Positions 26,899-36,486 are shown, counted from the stretch's first letter. The stretch: DNA of 64,000 nt from Paenibacillus soyae (GCF_024623455.1 NZ_JANIPJ010000009.1:186001-250000), one strand, 5' to 3'. Program-made: numbers and translations. The notes: a model not told the origin generated them from the sequence alone.

Positions 26899-28227
26899 AT
26901 GACCGAACGAGTGAAAGTAGTTACGCTAGGCTGCGAAAAAAACTTGGTCGACTCCGAAATTATGTCGGGTCTCATTCACGAACGCGGATTCCGATTGGTG
27001 AACGAGGCGGATGAGGCTACCGTCATCATCGTGAATACTTGCGGCTTCATCGACGCGGCCAAAGAGGAGTCCGTAAATACGATTCTTGAGATGGCGGACC
27101 TGAAGGAAACCGGACGTCTGAAAGCTCTAATCGTGTCGGGCTGTTTAACCCAGCGCTACAAGCAGCAGCTGATGGAAGAGATGCCGGAGATCGACGGGAT
27201 CGTCGGAACCGGGGATTTCCACAATATTAACGATATCGTCGACGAAGCGCTGCGCGGCAAGAAACCGATCCGCGTCGGCAATCCCGTATTTAATTATGAG
27301 CAGCAGCTGCCGCGTCTGGTCACGACGCCGCGCTATACGGCATTCGTGAAGATCGCGGAAGGCTGCGATAACGCGTGCACCTTCTGCAGTATTCCGATAA
27401 TGAGGGGAGCTTTCCGCAGTCGCTCCGTCGAATCCATTCTGATGGAAGTGGAAGGGCTGGCGGCCCAAGGCGTGAAGGAGATCAGCCTGATCGCTCAAGA
27501 TTCGACCAACTATGGTACGGATCTCTATGACCGGTTTATGCTGCCGGAGCTGCTGAATCGCGTGAGCGAGGTGGAAGGCATCCATTGGGTGAGGCTCCAT
27601 TACGCTTATCCCGGCTTTTTCTCGGAAGAACTGATCGAGACGATCGCTTCGAATCCGAAAATTTGCAAATATATCGATATGCCGCTGCAGCATAGCGAAG
27701 ATACGATTCTGAAACGGATGCGCAGACCCGGACGCCAGCGCGATACGCGCGAGCTGGTCGCGAAGATCAGAGCGGCTATTCCGGACGTAGCGCTTCGCAC
27801 CAGCTTAATCGTCGGCTTTCCGGGCGAAACGGAGCAAGACTTCGAGAATCTATGCGAATTCGTCAAGGAAATGAAGTTCGACCGTCTCGGCGTCTTCGCT
27901 TATTCCAGCGAAGAAGATACGCCGGCCGTGCGGCTTCCGAATCACGTTCCGGACGACGTGAAGGAATTCCGCGTCAATACGTTAATGGAAATACAGCGCA
28001 TCGTATCCCGCGACAACAGCAGCAAATATATCGGCAAAGAGATAGACGTGCTGGTGGAGCGCTACGACGGCCGCAGCGACGTGTATATCGGCAGATCCAT
28101 GTACGACGCTCCTGAAATCGACGGCGAAGTGTTTATCTCGAATTGCCGCGCGGAGATCGGCGCCATTCAGAAGGTGCGCGTCACGCACGCGTACGAGTTT
28201 GATCTGTCAGGGGAGGCAGTCTCATGA
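26899..28227 (+). CDS. rimO: Ribosomal protein S12 methylthiotransferase RimO
   Basis: A 442-residue radical SAM methylthiotransferase. The N-terminal UPF0004 domain starts TLGCEKNLVDSE. The radical SAM CxxxCxxC is in CDNACTFC near residue 156. A C-terminal TRAM domain follows. LGCEKN and the overall length identify RimO and not MiaB; a distinct MiaB lies at 40.1 kb. The stop overlaps pgsA by 4 bases. Confidence 0.93.
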   Translation: MTERVKVVTLGCEKNLVDSEIMSGLIHERGFRLVNEADEATVIIVNTCGFIDAAKEESVNTILEMADLKETGRLKALIVSGCLTQRYKQQLMEEMPEIDGIVGTGDFHNINDIVDEALRGKKPIRVGNPVFNYEQQLPRLVTTPRYTAFVKIAEGCDNACTFCSIPIMRGAFRSRSVESILMEVEGLAAQGVKEISLIAQDSTNYGTDLYDRFMLPELLNRVSEVEGIHWVRLHYAYPGFFSEELIETIASNPKICKYIDMPLQHSEDTILKRMRRPGRQRDTRELVAKIRAAIPDVALRTSLIVGFPGETEQDFENLCEFVKEMKFDRLGVFAYSSEEDTPAVRLPNHVPDDVKEFRVNTLMEIQRIVSRDNSSKYIGKEIDVLVERYDGRSDVYIGRSMYDAPEIDGEVFISNCRAEIGAIQKVRVTHAYEFDLSGEAVS

Positions 28228-28799
28228 ACTTAGCGAACAAAATAACCCTTGCAAGAATATTCCTTGTCCCAGTCATCATGTTTTTCCTGCTTATCAAGGT
28301 GAATTTAGGTTCGCTGGCCTTCAATGATTTCGAAATCAGCTATAACCAAATTATCGCGGCGATCATCTTCATTATCGCGGCGAGCACGGACGGGTTGGAC
28401 GGCTATATCGCCCGCAAGAACAAGATCGTGACGAATCTAGGGAAGCTGCTCGACCCGCTTGCGGATAAGCTTCTAGTGGCGGCGGTCTTGATCTCCCTTG
28501 TGGAGATGGATAAGACGAACGCCCTGATTGCCATCATTATTATTAGCCGGGAGTTCGCCGTTACGGGGCTTCGGCAGATCGCACTGCTCGAAGGCTCCGT
28601 AATGGCGGCCAGCGCATGGGGCAAATGGAAGACGGCGATTCAAATTACGATGATCATCGCGCTGCTGATCAATAACTTCCCGTTCGCGCTCATCGATTTC
28701 CCGTTCGATCAGATCGCCAGCTGGGCGGCGGCCGTCATTACGGTCTATTCCGGCATTGACTATTTCGTCAAGAACAAACATTTAATACCGGTCGAATAA
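28224..28799 (+). CDS. pgsA: CDP-diacylglycerol-glycerol-3-phosphate 3-phosphatidyltransferase
   Basis: Makes phosphatidylglycerol phosphate, the precursor of phosphatidylglycerol and cardiolipin, at the membrane. A 191-residue protein with several membrane helices. The CDP-alcohol phosphatidyltransferase motif DG-x2-AR-x8-G-x3-D-x3-D is complete (from DGLDGYIAR to DPLADK). It is coupled to rimO by a 4-base overlap and has GGGGAGG before its ATG. Confidence 0.94.
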   Translation: MNLANKITLARIFLVPVIMFFLLIKVNLGSLAFNDFEISYNQIIAAIIFIIAASTDGLDGYIARKNKIVTNLGKLLDPLADKLLVAAVLISLVEMDKTNALIAIIIISREFAVTGLRQIALLEGSVMAASAWGKWKTAIQITMIIALLINNFPFALIDFPFDQIASWAAAVITVYSGIDYFVKNKHLIPVE

Positions 28800-28828
28800 A
28801 CTCGCATTTGAGGAGCGAACGAGTCAGG

Positions 28829-28864
28829 AGAAGCACTTTCCCGCGAGCGGGGGAGTGCTTCTGC
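28829..28864 (+). terminator. Hairpin after pgsA
   Basis: AGAAGCACTTTCCCGC pairs with GGGGGAGTGCTTCT over a stem of about 14 bp. No T tract follows, so termination efficiency is uncertain. Confidence 0.55.
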
Positions 28865-28919
28865 CGTCAGTGGAGCAATAAGCTATTACTATTCGTATGT
28901 AAATGGGGGGAAGCGCGAG

Positions 28920-30167
28920 ATGAAAGCGGAAATCATTGCGGTCGGCACGGAGCTCCTGCTCGGGCAGATCGTGAACACGAACGCGCAAGCGATATCGCAG
29001 AAGCTTGCGGAGCTGGGCATCGACGTTTATTTTCAGACGGTCGTCGGCGATAATGCGGCGAGACTTCGCCAGGCTATCGAAATCGGAAGGGGCAGGGCTG
29101 ACCTACTGTTATTTACGGGTGGTCTCGGGCCGACGCAGGACGATTTGACGAAGGATGTGCTCGCCGATTATTTGGGGCGCGGGCTCCATATTCACGAGCC
29201 TTCCATGAGCGCGATCGAAAATCTGTTCTCTTCGCGGGGGATGGCCATGGTCGAGAGCAATCGCAGACAAGCGTTAATGATAGAAGGCTGCGTGCCTCTT
29301 CCTAATGCGACCGGCCTTGCGGTCGGCAACGCGCTCAAGGAAGACGGGACGCTGTACATGCTGCTTCCCGGTCCGCCGAAGGAAATGAAGCCGATGCTCG
29401 AAGGGCCGGGACAGGAATGGCTCCGTTCCATGCTCGGCGAAGAGAAGCCTCTCTTCTCCCGCCTTCTCAAGTTCGCGGGGATCGGCGAATCGAACCTGGA
29501 GGCGAAGCTGATCGACCTGATCGAGAATCAGGTGGACCCTACGCTTGCGCCTTATGCCAAGGAAGGCGAAGTATCGATTCGCGTATCCACCAAAGCGGCG
29601 ACGGCCAAGGAAGCGGACGGGAAGATCGATGCCGCGGTCGAAACGATCAAAGCGAGGGTCGGCGAGCATCTGTACGCGCAGGAGGATATTCCGATCGAGG
29701 AGCAAATCGTGAAGCTGCTAAGGAAATCGGGGCGCCGTCTGGCCTGCGCGGAGAGCTGCAGCGGCGGCCTGTTCGCGGAGCTGGTGACGAACGTGCCGGG
29801 TAGCAGCGGCGAATTCGTCGGAGGCGTCGTGACGTATACCAACGTCATGAAAAACAAGCTGCTGGGTATCCCGATGTCGCAGATGGAAGGTCCCGGCGCT
29901 CCGGGAGCGATCAGCGAATCGACGGCCAAGCTTATGGCGGAGAACGTTCGCCTGATCGCGGACGCGGATTTCGGCGTGTCGTTAACCGGCGTCGCGGGTC
30001 CCGCGGAAGCGGAAGGCAAGCCGGTAGGTCTGGTCTACTTCGCTATCGCGGAGAAGGGCAAGGAGACGATCGTGCATACGACGAATCTGAGCGGCGGACG
30101 TTCGATCATCAGACTTCGCGCCGTCAAGGCGGCTATGTACCGGCTCTGGCAGGCGCTCAAGGATTAG
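28920..30167 (+). CDS. cinA: CinA family competence/damage-inducible protein (NMN deamidase)
   Basis: A 415-residue two-domain protein. The N-terminal MoCF-like domain starts MKAEIIAVGTELLLGQ and has FTGGLGPTQDD. The C-terminal domain, from about residue 255, has the amidase serine/lysine region AESCSGG and GVAGPA. The C-terminal domain of the family deamidates nicotinamide mononucleotide for NAD recycling. The cinA-recA order is conserved in Bacillota. A promoter and hairpin separate it from recA. Confidence 0.94.
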   Translation: MKAEIIAVGTELLLGQIVNTNAQAISQKLAELGIDVYFQTVVGDNAARLRQAIEIGRGRADLLLFTGGLGPTQDDLTKDVLADYLGRGLHIHEPSMSAIENLFSSRGMAMVESNRRQALMIEGCVPLPNATGLAVGNALKEDGTLYMLLPGPPKEMKPMLEGPGQEWLRSMLGEEKPLFSRLLKFAGIGESNLEAKLIDLIENQVDPTLAPYAKEGEVSIRVSTKAATAKEADGKIDAAVETIKARVGEHLYAQEDIPIEEQIVKLLRKSGRRLACAESCSGGLFAELVTNVPGSSGEFVGGVVTYTNVMKNKLLGIPMSQMEGPGAPGAISESTAKLMAENVRLIADADFGVSLTGVAGPAEAEGKPVGLVYFAIAEKGKETIVHTTNLSGGRSIIRLRAVKAAMYRLWQALKD

Positions 30168-30187
30168 GACAAAATTCGCGAAGGCTG

Positions 30188-30216
30188 TTGTCAAATGTCG
30201 AAGAGGGTTATATAAT
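30188..30216 (+). promoter_or_regulatory. Strong sigma-A-like promoter between cinA and recA
   Basis: TTGTCA and TATAAT with ideal 17-base spacing. A predicted start near 30223 would run directly into the hairpin at 30236-30271, giving a transcript of only about 45-50 bases unless read through. Confidence 0.6.
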
Positions 30217-30235
30217 AGAAGCTAGTTATCGGAAG

Positions 30236-30271
30236 AACCGTGGCGAAGATTACTTTGCTGCGGTTTTTTTT
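30236..30271 (+). terminator. Terminator upstream of recA
   Basis: AACCGTGGCGAAG pairs with CTTTGCTGCGGTT (two mismatches) around ATTA, followed by seven or eight T. Confidence 0.85.
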
Positions 30272-30310
30272 ACGTTCTGGGGCGAATGGAGGTGCGCCGT
30301 TCGATTAATG

Positions 30311-30324
30311 CGAATGTGTGTTCG
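30311..30324 (+). promoter_or_regulatory. LexA (SOS) box of recA
   Basis: CGAATGTGTGTTCG differs at one position from the Gram-positive LexA consensus CGAACnnnnGTTCG. It lies 9 bases before the -35 of the recA promoter. Confidence 0.8.
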
Positions 30325-30333
30325 AAAAAACTA

Positions 30334-30362
30334 TTGGCAACCGGCAAAAAATAAGGTATCAT
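30334..30362 (+). promoter_or_regulatory. Putative recA promoter
   Basis: TTGGCA and TATCAT with 17-base spacing, directly downstream of the LexA box. Confidence 0.5.
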
Positions 30363-30393
30363 ACTAGTATAAATGATGAAGGATGTGAGTGGG

Positions 30394-31449
30394 TTGGCGG
30401 ATCGTCGTGCAGCTTTGGATAACGCACTGCGCCAAATTGAGAAGCAATTTGGCAAAGGCTCGATTATGAAATTGGGTGAATCAACACACATGCAAGTAGA
30501 GACCGTGCCTAGCGGCTCGCTTGCTCTAGATATTGCGCTTGGCATCGGCGGATTGCCAAGAGGCCGGGTTATCGAAGTATACGGACCGGAATCGTCCGGT
30601 AAGACGACAGTCGCGTTGCATGCGATCGCCGAAGTGCAGCGCATCGGCGGACAAGCCGCCTTTATCGACGCGGAGCACGCGCTCGATCCTCTCTATGCGA
30701 GCAAGCTCGGCGTCAACATTGACGAGCTGCTCCTCTCGCAGCCGGATACCGGCGAGCAAGCGCTCGAGATCGCCGAAGCGCTCGTACGCAGCGGAGCCGT
30801 TGACATTATCGTCGTCGACTCCGTAGCGGCGCTCGTGCCGAAAGCCGAGATCGAAGGGGATATGGGCGATTCTCACGTTGGTCTGCAAGCACGTCTCATG
30901 TCGCAGGCGCTCCGCAAGCTTTCCGGCGCCATCGCGAAATCGAAGACGATCGCGATCTTTATTAACCAATTGCGCGAGAAGGTCGGCGTAATGTTCGGTA
31001 ACCCGGAGACGACGCCAGGCGGCCGCGCTCTGAAATTCTACTCCAGCGTGCGTCTCGACGTGCGTCGCGTAGAGACGTTGAAGCAGGGTAACGACATGGT
31101 CGGCAACCGTACTCGTATCAAGGTCGTGAAGAACAAAGTTGCGCCTCCGTTCAAGCAAGCCGAGATCGACATTATGTACGGCGAAGGCATTTCCAAGGAA
31201 GGCAGCTTGGTCGATATCGGCGTCGAGATGGATATCGTTCAGAAGAGCGGCGCCTGGTTCTCGTACAACGGAGAGCGGCTCGGCCAAGGTCGCGAGAACG
31301 CGAAGCAATATCTGAAGGAGAACAAGGAAATCGCAGGTCAGATCGAGAAGCAAATTCGTGAAGCCCACAACTTGTCCGCGGCTGCAGCACAAGCGAATTT
31401 CACTCCGGACGAAGAAGATGATGATGAACTCGATCTTGAATTCGAATAA
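30394..31449 (+). CDS. recA: Recombinase RecA
   Basis: The ATP-dependent strand-exchange protein and co-protease for LexA. The 351 residues have Walker [10 protein letters not shown] at 64-72, [12 protein letters not shown] (L2 region) and the acidic C-terminal tail [12 protein letters not shown] 30394 is chosen: AAGGATGTGA lies upstream and the product starts MADRRAALD, as in related RecAs. An ATG-led extension from 30373 would add seven unusual residues. The LexA box upstream indicates SOS induction. Confidence 0.97.
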   Translation: MADRRAALDNALRQIEKQFGKGSIMKLGESTHMQVETVPSGSLALDIALGIGGLPRGRVIEVYGPESSGKTTVALHAIAEVQRIGGQAAFIDAEHALDPLYASKLGVNIDELLLSQPDTGEQALEIAEALVRSGAVDIIVVDSVAALVPKAEIEGDMGDSHVGLQARLMSQALRKLSGAIAKSKTIAIFINQLREKVGVMFGNPETTPGGRALKFYSSVRLDVRRVETLKQGNDMVGNRTRIKVVKNKVAPPFKQAEIDIMYGEGISKEGSLVDIGVEMDIVQKSGAWFSYNGERLGQGRENAKQYLKENKEIAGQIEKQIREAHNLSAAAAQANFTPDEEDDDELDLEFE

Positions 31450-31464
31450 GCTTTCCTGAATGGT

Positions 31465-31498
31465 CGCCGCTCTTATCAGAGCGGCGCTGTTTGTTTTT
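31465..31498 (+). terminator. Terminator between recA and recX
   Basis: CGCCGCTCT and AGAGCGGCG form a 9-bp stem with a TATC loop, then CTGTTTGTTTTT. It probably lowers recX expression relative to recA. Confidence 0.75.
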
Positions 31499-31519
31499 GG
31501 GCGAAAGGAGATCAGCCTA

Positions 31520-32224
31520 ATGAATGAAGAGTTTGCGGAGCTGGCGGAAGAGCAGAAGATAGAATCCGTCGATCGGGATAAGAAAGAGAAGCGAAGATAT
31601 TTAATCTATACGGAGACGGAAGAGCCTGTGCTTTCCGTGCACGAGGATATCATGATTCGATACCGGCTAATGAAAGGCCGAACAATAACCCCGAGCGAGA
31701 TCGTCCACATCCGCAATGAAGACGAGCGATATCGGGCTTATGTGCTCGCAATCGCTTATCTGGGCGCGAAGCCTCGAACGCGGAAGGCTATCGGTCAATA
31801 TTTGACGCGAAAGGAATTTCAGCAGGAGAACATCGAATATGCGTTAAACCGTTTAGAATCGGAGCAACTTGTTGATGATGAACAATATGCGCGTCAATTC
31901 GCCGGCAGCCGTCTCCGAAGCGGACTGAAGGGCCGGCTGATGATCAAGCAAGAGCTTCAGCAGAGGGGCATCTCCAAGCAAGCGGCGGCGGAAGCCATTT
32001 CCGAACTCGATTCGGACAGCGAGCTCGCCGCGGCCAAGAAGCTCGCGGAGAAGAAGTTCCGCTCGGTGAAGGGCGACCGCAACCAGAGAAGAATGAAGCT
32101 GACCGCTTTCCTGATGCGCAGAGGATTCCCCGGATCGGTTGTTCGGGAAGCGCTTAAGGGACTGGATTGGAAGGAAGAAAATGGGCATGACGAGGAAGAA
32201 GATGGCGTTTTGCTTGACAACTGA
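31520..32224 (+). CDS. recX: Recombination regulator RecX
   Basis: A 234-residue RecX, which binds and modulates RecA filaments. It shows repeated three-helix units, with typical segments AYLGAKPRTRKAIGQYL, YALNRLESEQLVDDEQYA and LKGRLMIKQELQQRGI. The ATG has AAAGGAG upstream; an in-frame GTG-type start at 31460 falls inside the recA terminator. The recA-recX adjacency is common in Bacillota, though B. subtilis separates them. Confidence 0.9.
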   Translation: MNEEFAELAEEQKIESVDRDKKEKRRYLIYTETEEPVLSVHEDIMIRYRLMKGRTITPSEIVHIRNEDERYRAYVLAIAYLGAKPRTRKAIGQYLTRKEFQQENIEYALNRLESEQLVDDEQYARQFAGSRLRSGLKGRLMIKQELQQRGISKQAAAEAISELDSDSELAAAKKLAEKKFRSVKGDRNQRRMKLTAFLMRRGFPGSVVREALKGLDWKEENGHDEEEDGVLLDN

Positions 32225-32243
32225 TTTTGTGTAAAGATAAAAT
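32214..32243 (+). promoter_or_regulatory. Putative sigma-A promoter for rny
   Basis: TTGACA overlaps the recX stop region and TAAAAT follows after 18 bases, leaving a leader of about 155 bases. Confidence 0.6.
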
Positions 32244-32406
32244 GAGTGTGTATTCCTTCACATTTTGAATCAATTTTTCTTCCAAAAGTTGATTCGAAAC
32301 GATTTTTTTCGTCAAATTGGTACATGATGAAACGGTATGGAAACCGGTTAAAACCTAATAACATCCCAAGCAATGCCTTGGTGTATGCAGCAAGGAGGTG
32401 AACAAG

Positions 32407-33951
32407 ATGGTAGACATCTGGGTCTTGATTCTTGTAAGCATCCTTGTTGGCGCAATTTTCTTTGGGATTGGTTATTTTATTCGAAAGTCGATTGCCGAAG
32501 CGAAAATCTCGAGCGCTGAGCAAGCCGCGGTGCTAATCGTGGATAACGCGAAGAAAGACGCGGAGGCACAGAAGAAAGAGATCGTACTCGAGGCGAAAGA
32601 CGAAGTCCATAAGCTTCGTTCGGAAGCGGAAAAGGACATTCGCGAGCGGCGAAACGAGGCGCAGCGTCTCGAGAGACGCCTGCTCCAGAAGGAAGAGTCG
32701 CTTGATAAGAAATTAGAAGCGCTAGAACGCAAAGAAGAGACCGTAGCCAACAAGGAGAAAAGAATCGAAGAAACACAAGAGCAGATTGATTCCATTTACA
32801 AGCAGCAGCTGAGCGAGTTGGAACGTATTTCGAGCTTGACAATGGAAGACGCGAAGTCGATTATATTGACGAATGTCGAGCAGGAAGTACGTCACGAGAC
32901 CGCGCAGATGATCAAGGAAATCGAGCAGCAAGCGAAGGAAGAAGCCGACAAGAAAGCGCGCGACATTATATCTCTCGCGATTCAGCGTTGCGCGGCCGAT
33001 CATGTGGCGGAGACAACGGTTTCCGTCGTTACTCTCCCTAACGAAGAGATGAAGGGTCGCATCATTGGACGTGAAGGCCGTAATATCCGCGCACTCGAAA
33101 CATTGACCGGTATCGATCTCATTATCGACGATACGCCGGAAGCGGTCATATTGTCGGGCTTTGATCCGATTAGACGCGAAATTGCACGTACATCCCTTGA
33201 GAAGCTGGTTGCGGACGGACGTATCCATCCTGCGCGGATTGAAGAGATGGTTGAGAAATCGCGCAAGGAAATCGACGAACGCGTACGCGAATACGGGGAA
33301 CAAGCGACATTCGAGGTTGGCGTTCATGGCTTGCATCCGGACCTGATCAAGATTCTTGGCCGATTGAAATATCGGACAAGCTATGGTCAGAATGTTCTGA
33401 AGCATTCGATGGAGGTTGCCTATCTGACGGGCTTAATGGCTGCGGAGCTGGGCGAAGATATTACGCTAGCGAAACGCGCAGGTCTGTTGCATGATATCGG
33501 CAAAGCGCTGGACCACGAAGTGGAAGGCTCTCACGTAGAGATTGGCGTAGAGCTCGCCAAGAAATACAAGGAGCATCCGGTCGTTATCAACAGTATCGCG
33601 TCGCATCACGGCGATACGGAAGCGACATCGGTTATCGCGATGCTGGTCGGCGCCGCTGACGCGTTGTCCGCAGCGCGTCCGGGCGCGAGACGCGAGACGC
33701 TCGAGACGTATATCAAACGTCTGGAGAAGCTCGAGGCGATCACCGAATCGTTCGACGGCGTCGAGAAGTCTTACGCGATCCAAGCGGGCCGCGAGGTTCG
33801 CGTTATGGTTCAGCCTGAGAAGATCGACGATACGGAAGCGTTCCGTCTTGCTCGCGACATTACGAAGAAGATCGAGAGTGAACTCGATTATCCGGGACAT
33901 ATTAAAGTTACGGTTATTCGTGAGACGCGGGCAGTCGAATACGCGAAATAA
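32407..33951 (+). CDS. rny: Ribonuclease Y
   Basis: The membrane-bound endoribonuclease that starts bulk mRNA decay. The 514 residues have an N-terminal transmembrane helix (residues 4-24), a long charged coiled coil (about 30-200), a KH domain ([17 protein letters not shown]) and the HD domain with HDIGKA near 362. The ATG with AAGGAGGTG upstream is preferred over GTG 32398. It precedes ymdB and spoVS as in B. subtilis. Confidence 0.96.
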   Translation: MVDIWVLILVSILVGAIFFGIGYFIRKSIAEAKISSAEQAAVLIVDNAKKDAEAQKKEIVLEAKDEVHKLRSEAEKDIRERRNEAQRLERRLLQKEESLDKKLEALERKEETVANKEKRIEETQEQIDSIYKQQLSELERISSLTMEDAKSIILTNVEQEVRHETAQMIKEIEQQAKEEADKKARDIISLAIQRCAADHVAETTVSVVTLPNEEMKGRIIGREGRNIRALETLTGIDLIIDDTPEAVILSGFDPIRREIARTSLEKLVADGRIHPARIEEMVEKSRKEIDERVREYGEQATFEVGVHGLHPDLIKILGRLKYRTSYGQNVLKHSMEVAYLTGLMAAELGEDITLAKRAGLLHDIGKALDHEVEGSHVEIGVELAKKYKEHPVVINSIASHHGDTEATSVIAMLVGAADALSAARPGARRETLETYIKRLEKLEAITESFDGVEKSYAIQAGREVRVMVQPEKIDDTEAFRLARDITKKIESELDYPGHIKVTVIRETRAVEYAK

Positions 33952-33963
33952 CAAGCATTACGG

Positions 33964-33993
33964 AAAAGTGGCTGCTCGTCAGCCACTTTTCTT
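33964..33993 (+). terminator. Terminator between rny and ymdB
   Basis: AAAAGTGGCTG and CAGCCACTTTT form an 11-bp stem around CTCGT, ending in a short T/C tract. Confidence 0.8.
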
Positions 33994-34023
33994 CATGAAT
34001 GCATGAAAAGGAATGAAGATAGG

Positions 34024-34818
34024 ATGAATGTACTTTTTATAGGCGATATCGTCGGGAATGTAGGGCGGAATGCGCTCAAGAAGACGCTTCCCGCGTTGAG
34101 AGATAAATACAAGCCGCATATCATTATCGTAAACGGAGAGAACGCCGCGGCGGGCAGAGGGATCACGAGAACGATCGCCCGCGAGTTTTTCGAATGGGGC
34201 GTTCATGGCATTACGATGGGCAATCATACGTGGGACAACAAAGACATCTTCGAATGGATTGACGAAGAACCCCGGATCGTGCGGCCGGCAAACTTCTCGC
34301 CGGAGGCTCCGGGGCAGGGGATGGCTCTCATCAAAGCCAATGGCAAGCAGCTGGCGATCATTAATTTGCAAGGCCGGGCATTCCTTCCGCCGATCGATTG
34401 TCCGTTCCGCAAAGCGGATGAATTAATAGAAGAAGCCCAGCGGTCAACCAAGGCGATTCTGGTCGACTTCCACGCGGAAGCGACATCCGAGAAAATCGCG
34501 ATGGGCTGGTATTTGGACGGCCGGGCATCCATCGTTCTTGGCACGCACACGCATGTCCAAACGAACGACGATACGATCCTGCCGGGAGGAACCGCCTATC
34601 TGACCGATGTAGGGATGGTCGGTTCCAAGGAAGGCGTTCTCGGTATGGAGCGGGACGCCGTGTTGCACAAATTTCTGACTCAGCTGCCTGTGCGGTTCGT
34701 CGTAGACGAAGGGAATTGGCATCTGCATGGTCTGTCCGTGGAGATCGACGAAGCCTCAGGCAAGGCGACAAAGCTGACGAAAATCCGTCTGACTGAAGAA
34801 GATTGGCTGCTCATGTAA
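34024..34818 (+). CDS. ymdB: Metallophosphoesterase YmdB (TIGR00282 family)
   Basis: A 264-residue binuclear metallophosphoesterase. B. subtilis YmdB hydrolyses 2',3'-cyclic nucleotides and influences biofilm versus motility decisions. Metal-site motifs are FIGDIVGNVGR, NGENAA, MGNHTWDN, DFHAEAT and GTHTHVQT. ATG 34024 is used (start MNVLFIGD); an in-frame ATG at 34003 would add seven residues. It lies in the rny-ymdB-spoVS order. Confidence 0.92.
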   Translation: MNVLFIGDIVGNVGRNALKKTLPALRDKYKPHIIIVNGENAAAGRGITRTIAREFFEWGVHGITMGNHTWDNKDIFEWIDEEPRIVRPANFSPEAPGQGMALIKANGKQLAIINLQGRAFLPPIDCPFRKADELIEEAQRSTKAILVDFHAEATSEKIAMGWYLDGRASIVLGTHTHVQTNDDTILPGGTAYLTDVGMVGSKEGVLGMERDAVLHKFLTQLPVRFVVDEGNWHLHGLSVEIDEASGKATKLTKIRLTEEDWLLM

Positions 34819-34832
34819 GATAATAAATGAAG

Positions 34833-34858
34833 AACTGCTCGCTGGCGGGCAGTTTTTT
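34833..34858 (+). terminator. Terminator after ymdB
   Basis: AACTGC pairs with GCAGTT, with further CG pairs inside, followed by six T. Confidence 0.85.
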
Positions 34859-34914
34859 ATTTGGATATAAAAATCAGAACATTCAGAACTGCGCGGAAAG
34901 TTGTCCGAATAAAA

Positions 34915-34943
34915 GCAGGAATCTTTCCCCTTTCCTCGAATAG
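34915..34943 (+). promoter_or_regulatory. Putative sigma-H promoter for spoVS
   Basis: GCAGGAATC and CTCGAATAG with 11 bases between fit the sigma-H pattern RnAGGAwww / RnnGAATww with few mismatches. spoVS is sigma-H-dependent in B. subtilis. Confidence 0.55.
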
Positions 34944-34990
34944 TATTTTAGAAGTGGAATCCATCCAACATTCTAGGGGAGGTACTTTTC

Positions 34991-35251
34991 ATGGACGTAT
35001 TAAAGGTATCAGCCAAGTCCAATCCAAATTCCGTAGCAGGCGCTCTTGCAGGCGTTCTGCGCGAACGAGGCGGTGCGGAATTGCAGGCTATCGGCGCCGG
35101 CGCGCTCAATCAAGCGATTAAGGCGGTGGCCATTGCCCGCGGCTTTGTTGCTCCTAGCGGTGTGGATCTCATTTGCATCCCGGCGTTTACCGATATCGTG
35201 ATTGACGGCGAGGACCGCACGGCAATCAAATTAATAGTCGAGCCAAGATAA
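34991..35251 (+). CDS. spoVS: Stage V sporulation protein S
   Basis: An 86-residue Alba-like protein, nearly invariant in spore formers (MDVLKVSAKSNPNSVAG, ending in IDGEDRTAIKLIVEPR). It is needed for progression to stage V and affects septation. GGGGAGG precedes the ATG. A sigma-H-like promoter upstream and a hairpin downstream make it a single-gene unit. Confidence 0.97.
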   Translation: MDVLKVSAKSNPNSVAGALAGVLRERGGAELQAIGAGALNQAIKAVAIARGFVAPSGVDLICIPAFTDIVIDGEDRTAIKLIVEPR

Positions 35252-35288
35252 TAGGCTTGACGCTTCCGAATTTGCGCGGATGAATCGG

Positions 35289-35315
35289 CCTGTTTACGAA
35301 GTAGACAGGTTTTTT
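35289..35315 (+). terminator. Terminator after spoVS
   Basis: CCTGTTTAC and GTAGACAGG form a stem with one mismatch around GAA, followed by six T. Confidence 0.85.
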
Positions 35316-35354
35316 GCTTTGTCACTCGGGATAGTGAGGAGGTCGCGGAACGGG

Positions 35355-36302
35355 ATGAGAATCGTCGATTTTCATTGCGATGTGCTGAGCAAGCTATTAG
35401 AGGATGAGAGCTTAAGCTTCGAACCGGGCATGTCCGGCAAATTGGATGTCACGCATGGACGGCTAAGAGGACAGAAGGCGCTGCTCCAAACCTTTGCCGT
35501 CTACATCTCGCCTTCCAGACCTGATTATCGCAGCTTGAATCCGGTGCTCGAAAGTATCGATTTGTTTTACGAGAAGGTATTGAAGCAGTCAGGTTTGCGC
35601 CATATCCGGTCAACGGCCGATCTCGAGGCTTGCATGAACCAAGGTTTGACGGGCGCGCTTCTATCCCTGGAAGGCGCGGGAGGCTTGCAAGGAAAGCTGT
35701 CCGCTCTCCGGCTTATGCATCGTCTCGGCGTTCGCGCGATCGGCTTCACCTGGAACGATGCGAACTGGGCCGCGGATGGCGCAATGGAGCCGCGCGGGGG
35801 GGGCTTGACCAAGCAAGGCGCGGCATTCGTAAAAGCATGCAACGAGCTCGGCATCATCATAGACGTCTCGCACTTATCGGAACGAGCCTTCTGGGACGTC
35901 GCCGCCTTGTCGGAGAAACCGATTATCGCCTCGCACTCCAACGCGAAAGCGCTTTGCGACCATCCGCGGAATTTGAGCGATCTCCAGATCCAGGCGATTT
36001 TCGAAAGCGGCGGGGTCGTCGGCGTTACTTTTGTTCCTATGTTTCTTCGAGCGGACGGGCATGCTAAGATCGAGGATGTCTTGAACCACATGGAGCATTT
36101 TTGTTCGTTGGGGGGCGAGGAGCATGTGATGATCGGTTCCGATTTCGACGGTATCGATCATTACGTCGAAGGCTTGACGCATCCAGGGGAGCTGGCGGGC
36201 TTACGAGAAGCGATGATAGGCCGGTTTTCGAAGACGTTAACGGAGAAGATCTGGTCCGGGAACGCGGTCGCGTTTTTGAAGCGGAATTTGCCGGCGGAGT
36301 AA
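35355..36302 (+). CDS. Membrane dipeptidase family protein (peptidase M19)
   Basis: A 315-residue renal-dipeptidase-type zinc enzyme that would split dipeptides, including D-amino-acid ones. Visible metal and active-site motifs are DFHCDVL at the N terminus, DVSHLSERAFWD, ASHSNAKALCDHPRN and GSDFDGID. No signal peptide or lipobox is seen, so it is probably cytoplasmic. ATG 35355 is used; a longer frame would begin within the spoVS terminator. AGGAGG lies about 14 bases upstream, farther than usual. Confidence 0.87.
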   Translation: MRIVDFHCDVLSKLLEDESLSFEPGMSGKLDVTHGRLRGQKALLQTFAVYISPSRPDYRSLNPVLESIDLFYEKVLKQSGLRHIRSTADLEACMNQGLTGALLSLEGAGGLQGKLSALRLMHRLGVRAIGFTWNDANWAADGAMEPRGGGLTKQGAAFVKACNELGIIIDVSHLSERAFWDVAALSEKPIIASHSNAKALCDHPRNLSDLQIQAIFESGGVVGVTFVPMFLRADGHAKIEDVLNHMEHFCSLGGEEHVMIGSDFDGIDHYVEGLTHPGELAGLREAMIGRFSKTLTEKIWSGNAVAFLKRNLPAE

Positions 36303-36403
36303 GCGCTTTTCCCATCTCAAACCGGTATCTAATCAATCGGAAAAAACTATGCGTTATCTAAGCGTTTTCATCTTGCAAAACGGGGGTCTCAGGCATAAAA
36401 TTG

Positions 36404-36433
36404 TTGTGACTCTTAACATTTCTATTATATAAT
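36404..36433 (+). promoter_or_regulatory. Putative sigma-A promoter for korAB
   Basis: TTGTGA and TATAAT with 18-base spacing. A small inverted repeat (TCATG-CACCTT-CATGA) follows in the leader. Confidence 0.55.
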
Positions 36434-36486
36434 GCACTCAGTTGTCGAAAATCATGCACCTTCATGATGCAGAGGAGATGGGCGTT

